From Bacteroidia bacterium (lineage in GTDB: Bacteria; Bacteroidota; Bacteroidia; UKL13-3), in contig JAIOYZ010000018.1 of the NCBI GenBank assembly GCA_021740845.1, forward strand, positions 29,101 to 93,100: a stretch of DNA of 64,000 nt. Direction: 5' to 3'. The stretch's first letter is position 1; the number at the start of each line of letters is the position of its first letter. The translations under genes were made by a program, and so were the position numbers. Under the pieces are notes generated by a model. It was given only the letters and a program-made list of their open reading frames with translations. It was not told the DNA's origin and did not search any database. This document shows, in pieces, positions 37,910 through 46,833 of the stretch.

Positions 37910-37948
37910 TTGGCATACGTTTATTTCGAACCTTATTATTAATCTGAA

Positions 37949-38818
37949 ATGAGTTGGTATAAACGCGTAAAAGAAGGAATTACTACCCTAACATCTGAGA
38001 AGAAATCGGTTCCAGATGGCTTGTGGCATAAGTGTAGTAGATGCAAAAAGACCTTTCTTGCAGAAGATCACAACAAGAATGGATATGTTTGCTTGGAGTG
38101 CAACTACCACGATAAAATTGGTTCACACGAATATTTTGAAATCTTATTTGGAGCTGATTTTACTGAATTGTTTGAAAACATAATGCCGAGTGATCCTTTG
38201 AAATTTACGGATACCAAGGATTATGCTACTCGACTAAAAGATTCTCAAGATAAGAGTGGGATGACTGATGCGATGCGAGTTGCTTTAGGTAATTTAAGTG
38301 ACGACATGCAATTGGTAGTAGCCTGTATGGATTTTGGATTTATAGGCGGAAGTATGGGAAGTGTGGTTGGGGAGAAAATTTCGAGAGCTATTGATTATTC
38401 TAGAGAAAATAGAATACCATTACTTATCATTTCCAAATCGGGAGGAGCACGTATGATGGAGGCTGCCTTTTCATTAATGCAAATGGCTAAAACCTCTGCT
38501 AAATTGGCCCTTTTAGGAAAAGCAGGAATTCCATATGTTTCCTTATTAACAGATCCAACTACGGGTGGCGTTACTGCTAGTTTTGCTATGTTGGGAGATG
38601 TAAACATTGCAGAACCAGAAGCATTAATTGGATTTGCTGGACCAAGAGTTATTCGTGAAACCATTGGGAAAGATTTGCCTAAAGGTTTCCAAAGTTCTGA
38701 ATTTGTTTTGGAGCATGGATTCTTAGATTTTATTGTGAATAGAAATGAATTGAGAGGTAAATTAAACGAACTTCTACATCACATGATGAAAACACCTTTT
38801 GTAAAAACTGAGGCTTAG
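37949..38818 (+). CDS. accD: Acetyl-CoA carboxylase carboxyltransferase subunit beta
   Basis: 289 residues, normal length. It transfers the carboxyl group from biotin to acetyl-CoA to make malonyl-CoA for fatty acid synthesis. The N-terminal zinc ribbon uses Cys29, Cys32, Cys48 and Cys51. The crotonase-like domain has [20 protein letters not shown] and [15 protein letters not shown]. The partner accA is not in the window. A terminator follows 20 bp after the stop. Confidence 0.95.
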   Translation: MSWYKRVKEGITTLTSEKKSVPDGLWHKCSRCKKTFLAEDHNKNGYVCLECNYHDKIGSHEYFEILFGADFTELFENIMPSDPLKFTDTKDYATRLKDSQDKSGMTDAMRVALGNLSDDMQLVVACMDFGFIGGSMGSVVGEKISRAIDYSRENRIPLLIISKSGGARMMEAAFSLMQMAKTSAKLALLGKAGIPYVSLLTDPTTGGVTASFAMLGDVNIAEPEALIGFAGPRVIRETIGKDLPKGFQSSEFVLEHGFLDFIVNRNELRGKLNELLHHMMKTPFVKTEA

Positions 38819-38837
38819 GCCATACCCTGCTATAAAT

Positions 38838-38873
38838 AAGCTGTTTCAAATTAAGATTGAAACAGCTTTTTTT
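38838..38873 (+). terminator. Terminator of accD
   Basis: AAGCTGTTTCAA (38838-38849) pairs perfectly with TTGAAACAGCTT (38857-38868), followed by T. Confidence 0.9.
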
Positions 38874-38904
38874 GTGTCCTATAATTTCTATAAATTGCGA
38901 TGGA

Positions 38905-39576
38905 TTGGAACAGCAAATAACATCCAAGGAAAAAATCCTTAAGAAGGTCAGACAGGCCCTAAATTATAAGTCGAAAAGTAGCTTTCAAAACATTGATTTG
39001 GAAAGCAATGTTTTTGTGCGCCCTGAAGGAGAAACCTTATCGGAGATGTTTGTGAAGAAATTTGTAGAGGTTTCTGGCAAGTTTGTTTATTGCGATAATC
39101 AGTTTGACTGCGTAGATAAATTACTTGACCTTATTGAAGAGCGCAAATGGAAATACGTTTTTAGCTTTGAGGACCAAATTCAACAAATTTTGGATGAAAG
39201 CGGGATTTCTTATTTTGACAAAAAAGAAAACATTGAAAAAATACAAGCTTCTATAACCGGATGCGAATCTTTATTGGCAAGTTCTGGAAGCATTTTAGTT
39301 AGCACTAAAAACAGTAGAATATTAACCATTTGGCCACCCGTTCATGTGGTGATAGCAAGACGTTCTCAGATTGTTTTAGACATTAAAGAATCTTTGCAAA
39401 TCATGCGAAATAGATATGGGAGAAATATGCCTTCTATGTTAAGTTATATTACAGGACCAAGTAGAACAGCGGATATTCCTTCTGGTGAAATAGAGCCAAT
39501 GGTAAATACCGTTATAGGTGCACATGGCCCATTGGAATTAATTCTCTTCTTAATTGACGATCGTAAACAAGATTGA
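38905..39576 (+). CDS. LUD-domain (LutC/YkgG-like) protein
   Basis: 223 residues from TTG 38905. The frame is open further up but enters the accD terminator, and no in-frame ATG precedes the conserved part, which begins TSKEKILKKVRQALNYK. A TATAAATTG box at about 38890 is consistent with a late start. The LUD core includes ITGCESLLASSGSILVSTKNSR and IWPPVHVVIARRSQIV, and ends PSRTADIPSGEIEPMV...GAHGPLELILFLID. LutC proteins take part in L-lactate oxidation, but Bacteroidota carry stand-alone LUD proteins, usually near ftsH and cdsA, with unknown role. It overlaps lpxH by 4 bp or ends 11 bp before it. Confidence 0.8.
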   Translation: MEQQITSKEKILKKVRQALNYKSKSSFQNIDLESNVFVRPEGETLSEMFVKKFVEVSGKFVYCDNQFDCVDKLLDLIEERKWKYVFSFEDQIQQILDESGISYFDKKENIEKIQASITGCESLLASSGSILVSTKNSRILTIWPPVHVVIARRSQIVLDIKESLQIMRNRYGRNMPSMLSYITGPSRTADIPSGEIEPMVNTVIGAHGPLELILFLIDDRKQD

Positions 39577-40337
39577 ACCCCTACCCTTTGAAAAAAGTTT
39601 ATTTCGCCTCCGATTTTCACCTGGGTATTCCAGATGCCACTTCTAGCTTAGAAAGAGAGAAGCGAATAATTCGTTGGTTGGATAAAATAAAAGGTGATTG
39701 CCAAGAACTTTTTATTGTTGGTGATATTTTCGACTTTTGGTTTGAATACAAATTGGTTATACCAAAAGGTTTTGTAAGGATTCAAGCTAAAATTGCAGAG
39801 TATACAGACGCAGGCATACCTGTTCATTTTTTTCATGGGAACCACGACCTTTGGCAATTTGGATATTTTGAACAGGAATTAGGCGTTCAGGTGCATTCAA
39901 AACCTATTCATAGAACATTTGGCAAACACCAATTTTATATTGGGCATGGCGATGGGTTAGGTTCAGGGCAAACTAAATTCAAATTAATTTTGGCCATGTA
40001 CCGCAATCCAATTTTTCAAAAGATGTTTGCTTTTATTCATCCAAGGATTGGTATTGGCGCGGCAAATTGGTTCAGCCAGCAAAGCAAACTAAAAACCTTT
40101 GATGGTAATTTTGATTTCTACGGCGAGGATGAACATTTAATTCAGCATTGCCGAAAATTAATAGCAGAGGGCGATCCATCGGATTATTTTGTTTTTGGAC
40201 ATAGGCATTTACCAATGATTTATGAGTTAGATGCAAAAAGAAACTATGTGAATCTTGGAGACTGGATTGGCTTTAATTCTTATGCTGTTTACGATGGTGA
40301 AAAATTAGTGCTCGAGCATTTTGAAAAAGCTGAATAA
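39573..40337 (+). CDS. lpxH: UDP-2,3-diacylglucosamine diphosphatase
   Basis: 254 residues from TTG 39573, or 249 from TTG 39588 (LKKVYFASDFHLG), which looks more like the family start. It cleaves UDP-2,3-diacylglucosamine to lipid X in lipid A synthesis, at the inner membrane face. The metallophosphatase motifs are all present: SDFHLG, GDIFDFWFEY, GNHDLW, GHGDG and FGHRH. The gene overlaps the next by 17 bp, so LUD-lpxH-next form a compact operon. Confidence 0.88.
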   Translation: MNPYPLKKVYFASDFHLGIPDATSSLEREKRIIRWLDKIKGDCQELFIVGDIFDFWFEYKLVIPKGFVRIQAKIAEYTDAGIPVHFFHGNHDLWQFGYFEQELGVQVHSKPIHRTFGKHQFYIGHGDGLGSGQTKFKLILAMYRNPIFQKMFAFIHPRIGIGAANWFSQQSKLKTFDGNFDFYGEDEHLIQHCRKLIAEGDPSDYFVFGHRHLPMIYELDAKRNYVNLGDWIGFNSYAVYDGEKLVLEHFEKAE

Positions 40338-41157
40338 GCATATTGCCACTTGGTTAACTAAAAGGTATTTTATCCTTATACTTTTGGGAACAAGTCTTCT
40401 TTTTTCAAGTTTTAAATTAGCTTGGGAGTTGGTAGGAGAAATTTTGGTTCAAGCCAAAGACGTACAAACCGATAGATTAGGAAATGTGTATGTGATTTCT
40501 CCGAGCAACCAATTTACAAAATATGATTCAAAAGGAAATTTACTAAGCACATTAAATTATGCTTATTTGGGAAATATAAGCTCTGTAGATGCTAGCAATC
40601 CTATGGAGTTGTACCTTTTTTATCGAGAGATGAATTCGGTAGTATTTTTAGATAATAATTTAGCATTTAGAGGAAAGATTAATTTAAGCAATGCTGGCAT
40701 TATTCAAGCCTCAGCTGCGGCAAGAAATTATTCCAATGGTTTATGGGTTTTTGATCAAGGGGATTTGCAATTAAAGAAGTTGGATAAAGATGGTAAATTG
40801 GTTCAAGCCAGCGGAAACTCTTTGCAATTTGCACAAAGCAAAAATTTAAATCCCAATTATATTTATGATAATGGCGCAAGGGTTTTTGTAAATGATAGTG
40901 CTGTTGGAATAATGGTATTTGATGTGTTTGCTAATTACTTAAAAACTATTCCCATCAAAGGATTGACTAAATTTAAGGTTATTGAAGAGCAGTTGTATTA
41001 TGCGCAGGGTGGCAATTTAATTAACTATTCAATGAAATCGCTTGTACGCGATACCCTGTTTTTGGCCGAACCAATTCTTGGCAACTATAGCATAGAAAAG
41101 GAACTAATGTATTTGGTTCAACCCGATAAAATAGAGATTTACAGATACAACAAATAG
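40321..41157 (+). CDS. Conserved membrane-anchored propeller-like protein of unknown function
   Basis: 278 residues from TTG 40321. One N-terminal hydrophobic segment (YFILILLGTSLLFSSF) is followed by an extracytoplasmic domain with NHL/propeller-like strands: VQTDRLGNVYVISPSNQFTKYDSKGNLL, LWVFDQGDLQLKKLDKDGKLV. It is translationally coupled to lpxH and may act in the envelope. It holds three one-mismatch copies of the iterated motif core (near 40444, 40800 and 41115), all reading as LVQ(A/P). Confidence 0.6.
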   Translation: MKKLNKHIATWLTKRYFILILLGTSLLFSSFKLAWELVGEILVQAKDVQTDRLGNVYVISPSNQFTKYDSKGNLLSTLNYAYLGNISSVDASNPMELYLFYREMNSVVFLDNNLAFRGKINLSNAGIIQASAAARNYSNGLWVFDQGDLQLKKLDKDGKLVQASGNSLQFAQSKNLNPNYIYDNGARVFVNDSAVGIMVFDVFANYLKTIPIKGLTKFKVIEEQLYYAQGGNLINYSMKSLVRDTLFLAEPILGNYSIEKELMYLVQPDKIEIYRYNK

Positions 41158-41184
41158 GCTAGTTGTAAATTCTATGGGATGCGC

Positions 41185-41192
41185 TATCTTCG
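41185..41192 (+). promoter_or_regulatory. -7-like element of prfA
   Basis: TATCTTCG is one base from TAnnTTTG and ends 18 nt before ATG 41211; a TTG lies at 41163-41165. Confidence 0.4.
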
Positions 41193-41210
41193 CGCCCTCT
41201 AAATTAGAAC

Positions 41211-42281
41211 ATGTTAGACAAACTAGAAGCCATCTATCAACGCTTTAAGCAAGTGGAAGAACAACTTAGTCAGCCAGACGTATTGGCAGATATGAAGCGT
41301 TTTACCCAAATGAACCGCGAATACAAAGGTTTAAAAGCTATTGTAGACAAATATTTTGAATACAAAAACTTGGTAGGCAATATCCAAAATGCCAAGGATT
41401 TATTACGTACAGAAAAAGACGACGAGATGCGGGAAATGGCCAAAATGGAGTTGGAAGAATTAGAACCCAAAATGGCACCTATGGAGGAAGAAATCAGAAT
41501 ATTGATGATTCCTGCGGACCCAGAAGACAGCAAAAATGCATTATTAGAAATTAGAGGAGGTACTGGAGGAGACGAGGCAAGTATTTTTGCGGGAGATCTA
41601 TACCGCATGTATATGTATTTCTGTGAAAAGCGCGGTTGGAAAACTGAAGTTGTTGACTTTACAGAAGGAACTGCAGGTGGTTATAAAGAAATTATAATTG
41701 AAGTTTCTGGTGAAGACGTTTATGGCATATTAAAATACGAAAGTGGCGTACATCGTGTACAACGCGTACCAGAAACAGAAACTGCAGGACGGGTTCATAC
41801 CTCGGCGGCTACTGTAGTTGTATTGCCAGAAGCAGAGGAAGTAGACGTGTATTTGAATCCAGCTGATATTGATATGCAAACGTCTCGATCGGGAGGTGCA
41901 GGTGGACAGAATGTAAACAAGATTGAAAGTAAGGTTCAATTAACGCATAGGCCAAGTGGATTGGTGGTGGTTTGCCAGGTAGAAAGAACGCAAAACGGAA
42001 ACCGAGAAAGAGCCATGCAAATGTTGCGCTCTAAATTATACGAGATTGAGTTGGCTAAGCACAACGAAGGAATTGCCAATAGAAGAAAAACCATGGTATC
42101 TACTGGGGATAGGTCGGCAAAAATTAGAACTTATAACTATCCTCAAAGTAGGGTAACCGATCATAGAATAGGGTATACAGCCTATAATTTGCCAGATATT
42201 ATGAATGGCAATATTCAAACTTTTATTGATCAGTTGCAGGTTGCAGAAAATGCTGAGAAAATGAAAGAAGGTAATATGTAA
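41211..42281 (+). CDS. prfA: Peptide chain release factor 1
   Basis: 356 residues, normal length. It recognises UAA and UAG stop codons and releases the peptide. The tripeptide selector region reads PET (187-189) in RVPETETAGRVHTSA, typical of RF1 rather than RF2. The catalytic GGQ is at 231-233 (GGAGGQNVNKIES). An iterated-motif copy follows the stop by only a few bases. Confidence 0.96.
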   Translation: MLDKLEAIYQRFKQVEEQLSQPDVLADMKRFTQMNREYKGLKAIVDKYFEYKNLVGNIQNAKDLLRTEKDDEMREMAKMELEELEPKMAPMEEEIRILMIPADPEDSKNALLEIRGGTGGDEASIFAGDLYRMYMYFCEKRGWKTEVVDFTEGTAGGYKEIIIEVSGEDVYGILKYESGVHRVQRVPETETAGRVHTSAATVVVLPEAEEVDVYLNPADIDMQTSRSGGAGGQNVNKIESKVQLTHRPSGLVVVCQVERTQNGNRERAMQMLRSKLYEIELAKHNEGIANRRKTMVSTGDRSAKIRTYNYPQSRVTDHRIGYTAYNLPDIMNGNIQTFIDQLQVAENAEKMKEGNM

Positions 42282-42282
42282 T

Positions 42283-42298
42283 TTCGGTTTGAACCAAA
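42283..42298 (+). repeat. Iterated quasi-palindrome, exact consensus
   Basis: TTTCGGTTTGAACCAA begins one base after the prfA stop codon and lies before the convergent gene end at 42307. Confidence 0.85.
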
Positions 42299-42306
42299 GG
42301 GGCTTT

Positions 42307-42873
42307 TTAACCCAGGCGGTGACTCATTATTTTTTGAACTTCGCTATACAATTGGTTGGGGTTGAATTTACGCCAAGAAAAGGCGTCTAATTCACCACCA
42401 AAATTGAGATAATAATCAATATTGGAACTTCTAAACTCGCTGAGTACATGTTCTTGAAAGTTGATGGCGGCAATCCATCCATCCTCCACATCTTGAAACC
42501 ATTCTTCGTAGTAACTATCATCGCTGCTGTGGAAATTGAGCACGTTTTCTCCAATTAGAATAAACTTACTAATACCACCATCAATTAAAGGCTCTACTAC
42601 TTCACGTTTTAGAAACATCACGTCGTTGTTGATGGCATCATTCCATTCACCTAAAAGTTCTAAAACTGCAAAACCTTTTAGGTAATCAGCATAAAGGATT
42701 TTCAAATAAAGAGTGGGCGAACCAAACTCATCCCATTGAGGATGAATAGCGTAATTATATACCTGGTTGGTAAATTCAAACTCGCTGTATTCGCGCTCAA
42801 AAAAAGGTGAATTAGGATCTTCTTCACTTTGATACAAATCTCTCCATCTATAATAAGGCTCCAATTCTTGCAT
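42307..42873 (-). CDS. Acidic cytosolic protein of unknown function
   Basis: 188 residues, no signal peptide, strongly acidic and rich in Tyr/Trp/Phe (YYRWRDLYQSEEDPNSPFFERE, SDDSYYEEWFQDVEDGW). It looks globular and conserved in style, but I do not recognise a family. It converges with prfA and is divergent from the SulP-carbonic anhydrase gene; the two start codons are 154 bp apart, so they may share a regulatory gap. Confidence 0.55.
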   Translation of the reverse strand: MQELEPYYRWRDLYQSEEDPNSPFFEREYSEFEFTNQVYNYAIHPQWDEFGSPTLYLKILYADYLKGFAVLELLGEWNDAINNDVMFLKREVVEPLIDGGISKFILIGENVLNFHSSDDSYYEEWFQDVEDGWIAAINFQEHVLSEFRSSNIDYYLNFGGELDAFSWRKFNPNQLYSEVQKIMSHRLG

Positions 42874-43027
42874 GCTTCAATTTTTGCAAAAAAATCGGTA
42901 AAATCAAAGGTAAACTTGTTATAATTTATAAATTAATAGATGTTAAAATTCAGGTTAATTTCAACAAATTGGCAATCAGTAAAAAAACTTATAATAAACA
43001 TTTACTAAAATGAGTTAATTTCCGCCA

Positions 43028-45253
43028 ATGAATTCTTTTGCATTACCTCCACTAAAACATTTAAAAACAGATTTACCGGCATCCATTTCTTTGGTAATTG
43101 TTGCTATTCCTTTGTGTTTGGGTATTGCACATGCCTCTGGAGCACCCTTAATGGCAGGATTAATAGCAGGAATTATTGGAGGCTTGGTGGTGGGATATTT
43201 AAGTGATTCGAACTTAAGTGTAAGCGGGCCAGCAGCAGGTTTAACCACAATTTGTTTGGCATCTATTACAGAGTTGGGTTCTTACCAAGGTTTGGTAACG
43301 GCTGTGTTTTTAGCAGGAATTATTCAGATACTTTTTGGCTACTTAAAACTAGGGTTTTTCTCAAATTATATTCCTAGTCCGGTAATTAAGGGCATGCTAT
43401 CTGCTATAGGTTTGATGCTAATTTTAAAGCAAATACCTCATTTAGTGGGTTTTGATGCAGAAGAAATGGGGTCACAAAATTTCGACATCACCAAGGAAGA
43501 AATTATAGTACCATCGGAAATGGAGCCAGGTGTTCATGAAAATACTATAACCCACTTATTGCATACGGTAAAGCACTTGAATTATGCTGTTTTTGCGGTA
43601 GGAATTTTTAGTCTAACGATTTTGGGTTTATGGGATAAATTTTTTGGCAAGAAATACAAAACTATACCCGGTTCTCTTATTGCAGTTTTATTGGGAACTT
43701 TTTTATCCTTTATAATAAATTATTTTCATGTAACTGATCCAATAGAAGCGGAGCATTTTGTTAGTTTGCCCGACCTATTTGGAGAAAATTCGGCAGGCAC
43801 CCATTTTACATTAATATCATCCACCTTTTTAGGGAAATTGAGTTTATATAAAATTGCGTTAACAATTGCAATTGTTGCTTCCCTAGAAAGTTTATTATCG
43901 ATAGAGGCAATTGAAAAGATAGACCCAATTAGGCACCGAATAAATACCAATAAGGAGCTGATTGCACAAGGTGCTGGGAATATGGTTAGCGGCTTAATTG
44001 GAGGATTGCCAATTACCTCCGTGATTGTAAGAGGATCGGTAAATATTTCTGCAGGAGCAAAAACAAAATGGTCGACCATATTGCATGGGTTATTTATCTT
44101 AATTTCTCTTTTGGTATTGGTGCCAGTAATAAACCAAATCCCATTAGCATCATTGGCAGCGGTGCTTTGCTTTACAGGTTACAAATTAATTAGTCCAGAA
44201 TCATTTAAGGAGCAATACAAAAGAGGTTTATATCAATTTACTCCCTTTATAGTAACCATAGTAGCGATTATTTTTAGCGATTTATTAATAGGGGTTATGA
44301 TTGGTTTGGCTATTTCATCATTTTTTATTTTGAGAGAGAACTACCAATCGCCAGTAATGCATGTATTGGATTTAGGATTAAGAAAAAGAATTTTATTAGG
44401 TAATAATGTGAGCTTCTTACATAAGTATCAAATTATAAGGGAGCTGGAAAAAATTGAACCCAATTCAATTGTAGAAATTGATGGAAGCAAAACGGAATAC
44501 ATAGATTCGGATGTAATTGATGCTATCAAAGAATTTAAGATTAGTTGTCTAGAAAATAATATTGAATTGATAATAGGAGGAATATTGAACATGGATACCA
44601 AAGAAGAAGTAAACAAACAAATTGAAGAATCGTATAACAAACTATTTGAAAACAATAAAAAATGGGTTCAAGAAAAGACGGATTCAGACCCCTCCTATTT
44701 TAAGAATTTAAGTAAAGGGCAAAAGCCAGAATATTTATTTATTGGTTGCAGTGATAGTCGTGTGCCAGCAAATGAGATAACAGGAACCGACCCTGGTGAA
44801 ATGTTTGTGCACAGAAACATTGCTAATATGGTAGTGAATACTGATATAAACTTATTATCTGTTTTGCAGTATTCGGTAGAAGTATTGAATGTAAAGCATG
44901 TAATAGTTTGTGGCCATTATGGATGTGGTGGAGTTAAGGCAGCACTTGAATCGCATCCATTGGGACTAATTGATAAATGGCTAAGAAATATTAAAGATGT
45001 TTATCGCCTACACCGTTCTGAAATTGAGGCAGAAACCGACCCAGAAAAAAAGCACCGCTTGATGGTAGAATTAAATGTTAGAGAGCAAGTTTTCAATTTA
45101 ATGAAAACATCATTTGTGCAAAAAAACAGGGAACTTTACGGGTTTCCACAAGTGCATGGCTGGGTTTATGATCTTGCAGATGGTTATATCAACGATTTAA
45201 AGATTGATGTAGATGGCAGTTTGGGCAAAAATGATATCTATAAATTGAAATAA
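43028..45253 (+). CDS. SulP-family anion transporter fused to a beta-carbonic anhydrase
   Basis: 741 residues. Residues ~12-440 are a SulP transporter ([36 protein letters not shown], about 11-12 TM). Residues ~465-530 resemble the usual STAS domain ([24 protein letters not shown]). From ~540 a complete beta-carbonic anhydrase follows, with zinc ligands Cys574 and Asp576 (GCSDSR), His630 and Cys633 (CGHYGCGG). The fusion suggests coupled bicarbonate transport and CO2/bicarbonate conversion at the inner membrane. Transport direction and substrate are inferred from the family and the fused enzyme. Confidence 0.92.
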   Translation: MNSFALPPLKHLKTDLPASISLVIVAIPLCLGIAHASGAPLMAGLIAGIIGGLVVGYLSDSNLSVSGPAAGLTTICLASITELGSYQGLVTAVFLAGIIQILFGYLKLGFFSNYIPSPVIKGMLSAIGLMLILKQIPHLVGFDAEEMGSQNFDITKEEIIVPSEMEPGVHENTITHLLHTVKHLNYAVFAVGIFSLTILGLWDKFFGKKYKTIPGSLIAVLLGTFLSFIINYFHVTDPIEAEHFVSLPDLFGENSAGTHFTLISSTFLGKLSLYKIALTIAIVASLESLLSIEAIEKIDPIRHRINTNKELIAQGAGNMVSGLIGGLPITSVIVRGSVNISAGAKTKWSTILHGLFILISLLVLVPVINQIPLASLAAVLCFTGYKLISPESFKEQYKRGLYQFTPFIVTIVAIIFSDLLIGVMIGLAISSFFILRENYQSPVMHVLDLGLRKRILLGNNVSFLHKYQIIRELEKIEPNSIVEIDGSKTEYIDSDVIDAIKEFKISCLENNIELIIGGILNMDTKEEVNKQIEESYNKLFENNKKWVQEKTDSDPSYFKNLSKGQKPEYLFIGCSDSRVPANEITGTDPGEMFVHRNIANMVVNTDINLLSVLQYSVEVLNVKHVIVCGHYGCGGVKAALESHPLGLIDKWLRNIKDVYRLHRSEIEAETDPEKKHRLMVELNVREQVFNLMKTSFVQKNRELYGFPQVHGWVYDLADGYINDLKIDVDGSLGKNDIYKLK

Positions 45254-45331
45254 TGGGTTTGTAAAATGAGCACTAAAAAAAACTAATTCCCGTTTTATTG
45301 GTTTTATTAAAGTAATTTAACATATTTGAGC

Positions 45332-45718
45332 ATGCAAACGGCAATAACCAACGATGTAAAAGTTATGGTGGAAACAGCTTTCCAAAATGACAGACTCAGC
45401 AATACTGAGGGAAAAAACATGTTTGCCTACCGCATTACAATTTTTAACCAAGGAGAACATACCATTAAATTATTGCGCCGTCACTGGCATATTGTTGATT
45501 CTTTGGATGGACATTCTGAGGTTGAAGGTGAAGGGGTAGTTGGTTTACAGCCTTTGTTAGAACCAGGAGAACAACACCAATATGTTTCGGGATGTATGTT
45601 GCGCTCTACACTAGGTAAAATGTATGGCACCTATATGATGGAACGCCAATTTGATGGTAAACTATTTGAGGTAAAAATTCCTGAATTTGTTTTAGAAGTT
45701 CCTTTTGTTTCCAATTAG
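45332..45718 (+). CDS. apaG: ApaG-domain protein
   Basis: 128 residues from ATG 45332 (a TTG two codons earlier is also open). The ApaG/DUF525 fold shows in FAYRITIFNQGEHTIKLLRRHWHIVDSLDGHSEVEGEGVVG and PGEQHQYVSGCMLRSTLGKMYGTYMM. Role unclear; linked in enterics to cobalt resistance and Ap4A metabolism. Its stop overlaps the stop of the convergent gene by 3 bases. Confidence 0.9.
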   Translation: MQTAITNDVKVMVETAFQNDRLSNTEGKNMFAYRITIFNQGEHTIKLLRRHWHIVDSLDGHSEVEGEGVVGLQPLLEPGEQHQYVSGCMLRSTLGKMYGTYMMERQFDGKLFEVKIPEFVLEVPFVSN

Positions 45719-46065
45719 TGATTGCAATTACAACCCTTGTAAATTATTTCTTCGCCTTTAGCATTTAAGCCACGCACTTTGTAGTGTTTTTCATTGTATT
45801 CTATTCTCCAACGCATTTTTCCATTTCTCCATTTTTCCTGCGCTAACATATAGCCAGAAGGATGATAATATAGCCAAGTTCCAATTTTTTGGTCGCCTTT
45901 CCATTTCCCTTTTTGCATGCGTTTTCCATTTTCAAAATAGCTAATTTCCTTTCTAATTGTTTGCGAAAATGCGCTTTGGTTCAAACCGAAAATAAAAAAA
46001 ACTACTAAAAACACGATTGCTTTTCTCCTGAAAATGAAGCTAAAAAGAATTGATTTTTTATTCAT
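45715..46065 (-). CDS. Small secreted MORN/YwqK-like repeat protein
   Basis: 116 residues from the ATG at 46065. The frame can be read from a TTG at 46149 inside an iterated-motif copy, but the signal-like hydrophobic stretch (AIVFLVVFFIFGLNQSAFSQ) fits the ATG start better. After the signal, ISYFENGKRMQKGKWKGDQKIGTWLYYHPSGYMLAQEKWRNGKMRW carries two 'G.w..yy..G.l..e..y.nG' repeats of the YwqK/MORN type. It ends in GCNCNH, a possible metal site. Exact motif core at 45978-45987 encodes FGLNQ in the signal region. Confidence 0.65.
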   Translation of the reverse strand: MNKKSILFSFIFRRKAIVFLVVFFIFGLNQSAFSQTIRKEISYFENGKRMQKGKWKGDQKIGTWLYYHPSGYMLAQEKWRNGKMRWRIEYNEKHYKVRGLNAKGEEIIYKGCNCNH

Positions 46066-46134
46066 TTGAAACCAAGATAAGGCAGCTATTTGCACAATTA
46101 CAAATTCTTTATTTTTTCTTAATAAATTAGAGGG

Positions 46135-46151
46135 TTCGGTTTGAACCAAAA
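46135..46151 (+). repeat. Iterated quasi-palindrome, exact consensus
   Basis: TTCGGTTTGAACCAAAA lies in the gap between the YwqK-like gene and ruvA (divergent starts). Confidence 0.85.
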
Positions 46152-46232
46152 AAATAAAATTAACACTATTTTACTAGGCTGTTTAAATAAAAAAATTTAC
46201 TATTTTGCGACCTTAGCTAATTGTCTCTATAC

Positions 46233-46817
46233 GTGATTGCTCATATACAAGGAAAAGTTACACATCGTTCGCCCACCTATGTTATTATAGATTGTGGAGG
46301 TGTTGGATATGGTATTCAAATATCATTGAATACCTATGAGAAAATGGGCGACTCAGAAGCCTTAAAACTACTGACTGTCTTATCAATTAAGGAAGATAGC
46401 CATACCCTTTATGGATTTGCCGACGAAGAGGAAAGAAGTTTGTTTATACAACTTATTTCTGTGAGCGGGGTTGGAACAAATACTGCCAGAATGATTTTGT
46501 CTAGCATAAAACCAGCAGATATTAAATTGGCAATTTTAAATGGTAATTGGACCATTTTAAAAACAATAAAAGGCATTGGGCCTAAAACAGCACAGCGACT
46601 GGTAATTGACTTACAAGATAAATTGAAAAAGGTGGAATCACCAGATTTGCTTCAAAATGCACAATTTAGAAATCCTGCATACGAGGAAGCACTTGCTGCA
46701 TTAGTGATGCTTGGATTTGGAAGAGCTGAAGCCGAAAAAGGTTTATCTAAAATTAGGCAACAAAACCCAGAAAGTAGCGTTGAGCAACTTGTTAAATTAA
46801 CTCTAAAAATTCTTTGA
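46233..46817 (+). CDS. ruvA: Holliday junction branch migration protein RuvA
   Basis: 194 residues from GTG 46233, giving an N-terminus (V/M)IAHIQGKV like other RuvA; a TTG at 46221 is possible. It binds Holliday junctions and loads RuvB. The OB-fold N-terminal domain, two helix-hairpin-helix motifs (ISVSGVGTNTARMIL and IKGIGPKTAQRLV) and the C-terminal UBA-like domain that contacts RuvB (AYEEALAALVMLGFGRAEAEKGL) are all present. sprA begins 16 bp later. Confidence 0.95.
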   Translation: MIAHIQGKVTHRSPTYVIIDCGGVGYGIQISLNTYEKMGDSEALKLLTVLSIKEDSHTLYGFADEEERSLFIQLISVSGVGTNTARMILSSIKPADIKLAILNGNWTILKTIKGIGPKTAQRLVIDLQDKLKKVESPDLLQNAQFRNPAYEEALAALVMLGFGRAEAEKGLSKIRQQNPESSVEQLVKLTLKIL

Positions 46818-46833
46818 TGGTAAAACCTCTACA

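Noticed and set aside
38900..38920. ATG in another frame at the LUD gene start, possible frameshift
   Set aside because: It opens only six codons before TAA. The LUD frame itself is open with a usable TTG at 38905, so no frameshift is needed.
46066..46149. Longer start of the YwqK-like gene
   Set aside because: The TTG lies in an iterated-motif copy, and the added residues precede a good signal peptide starting at 46065.
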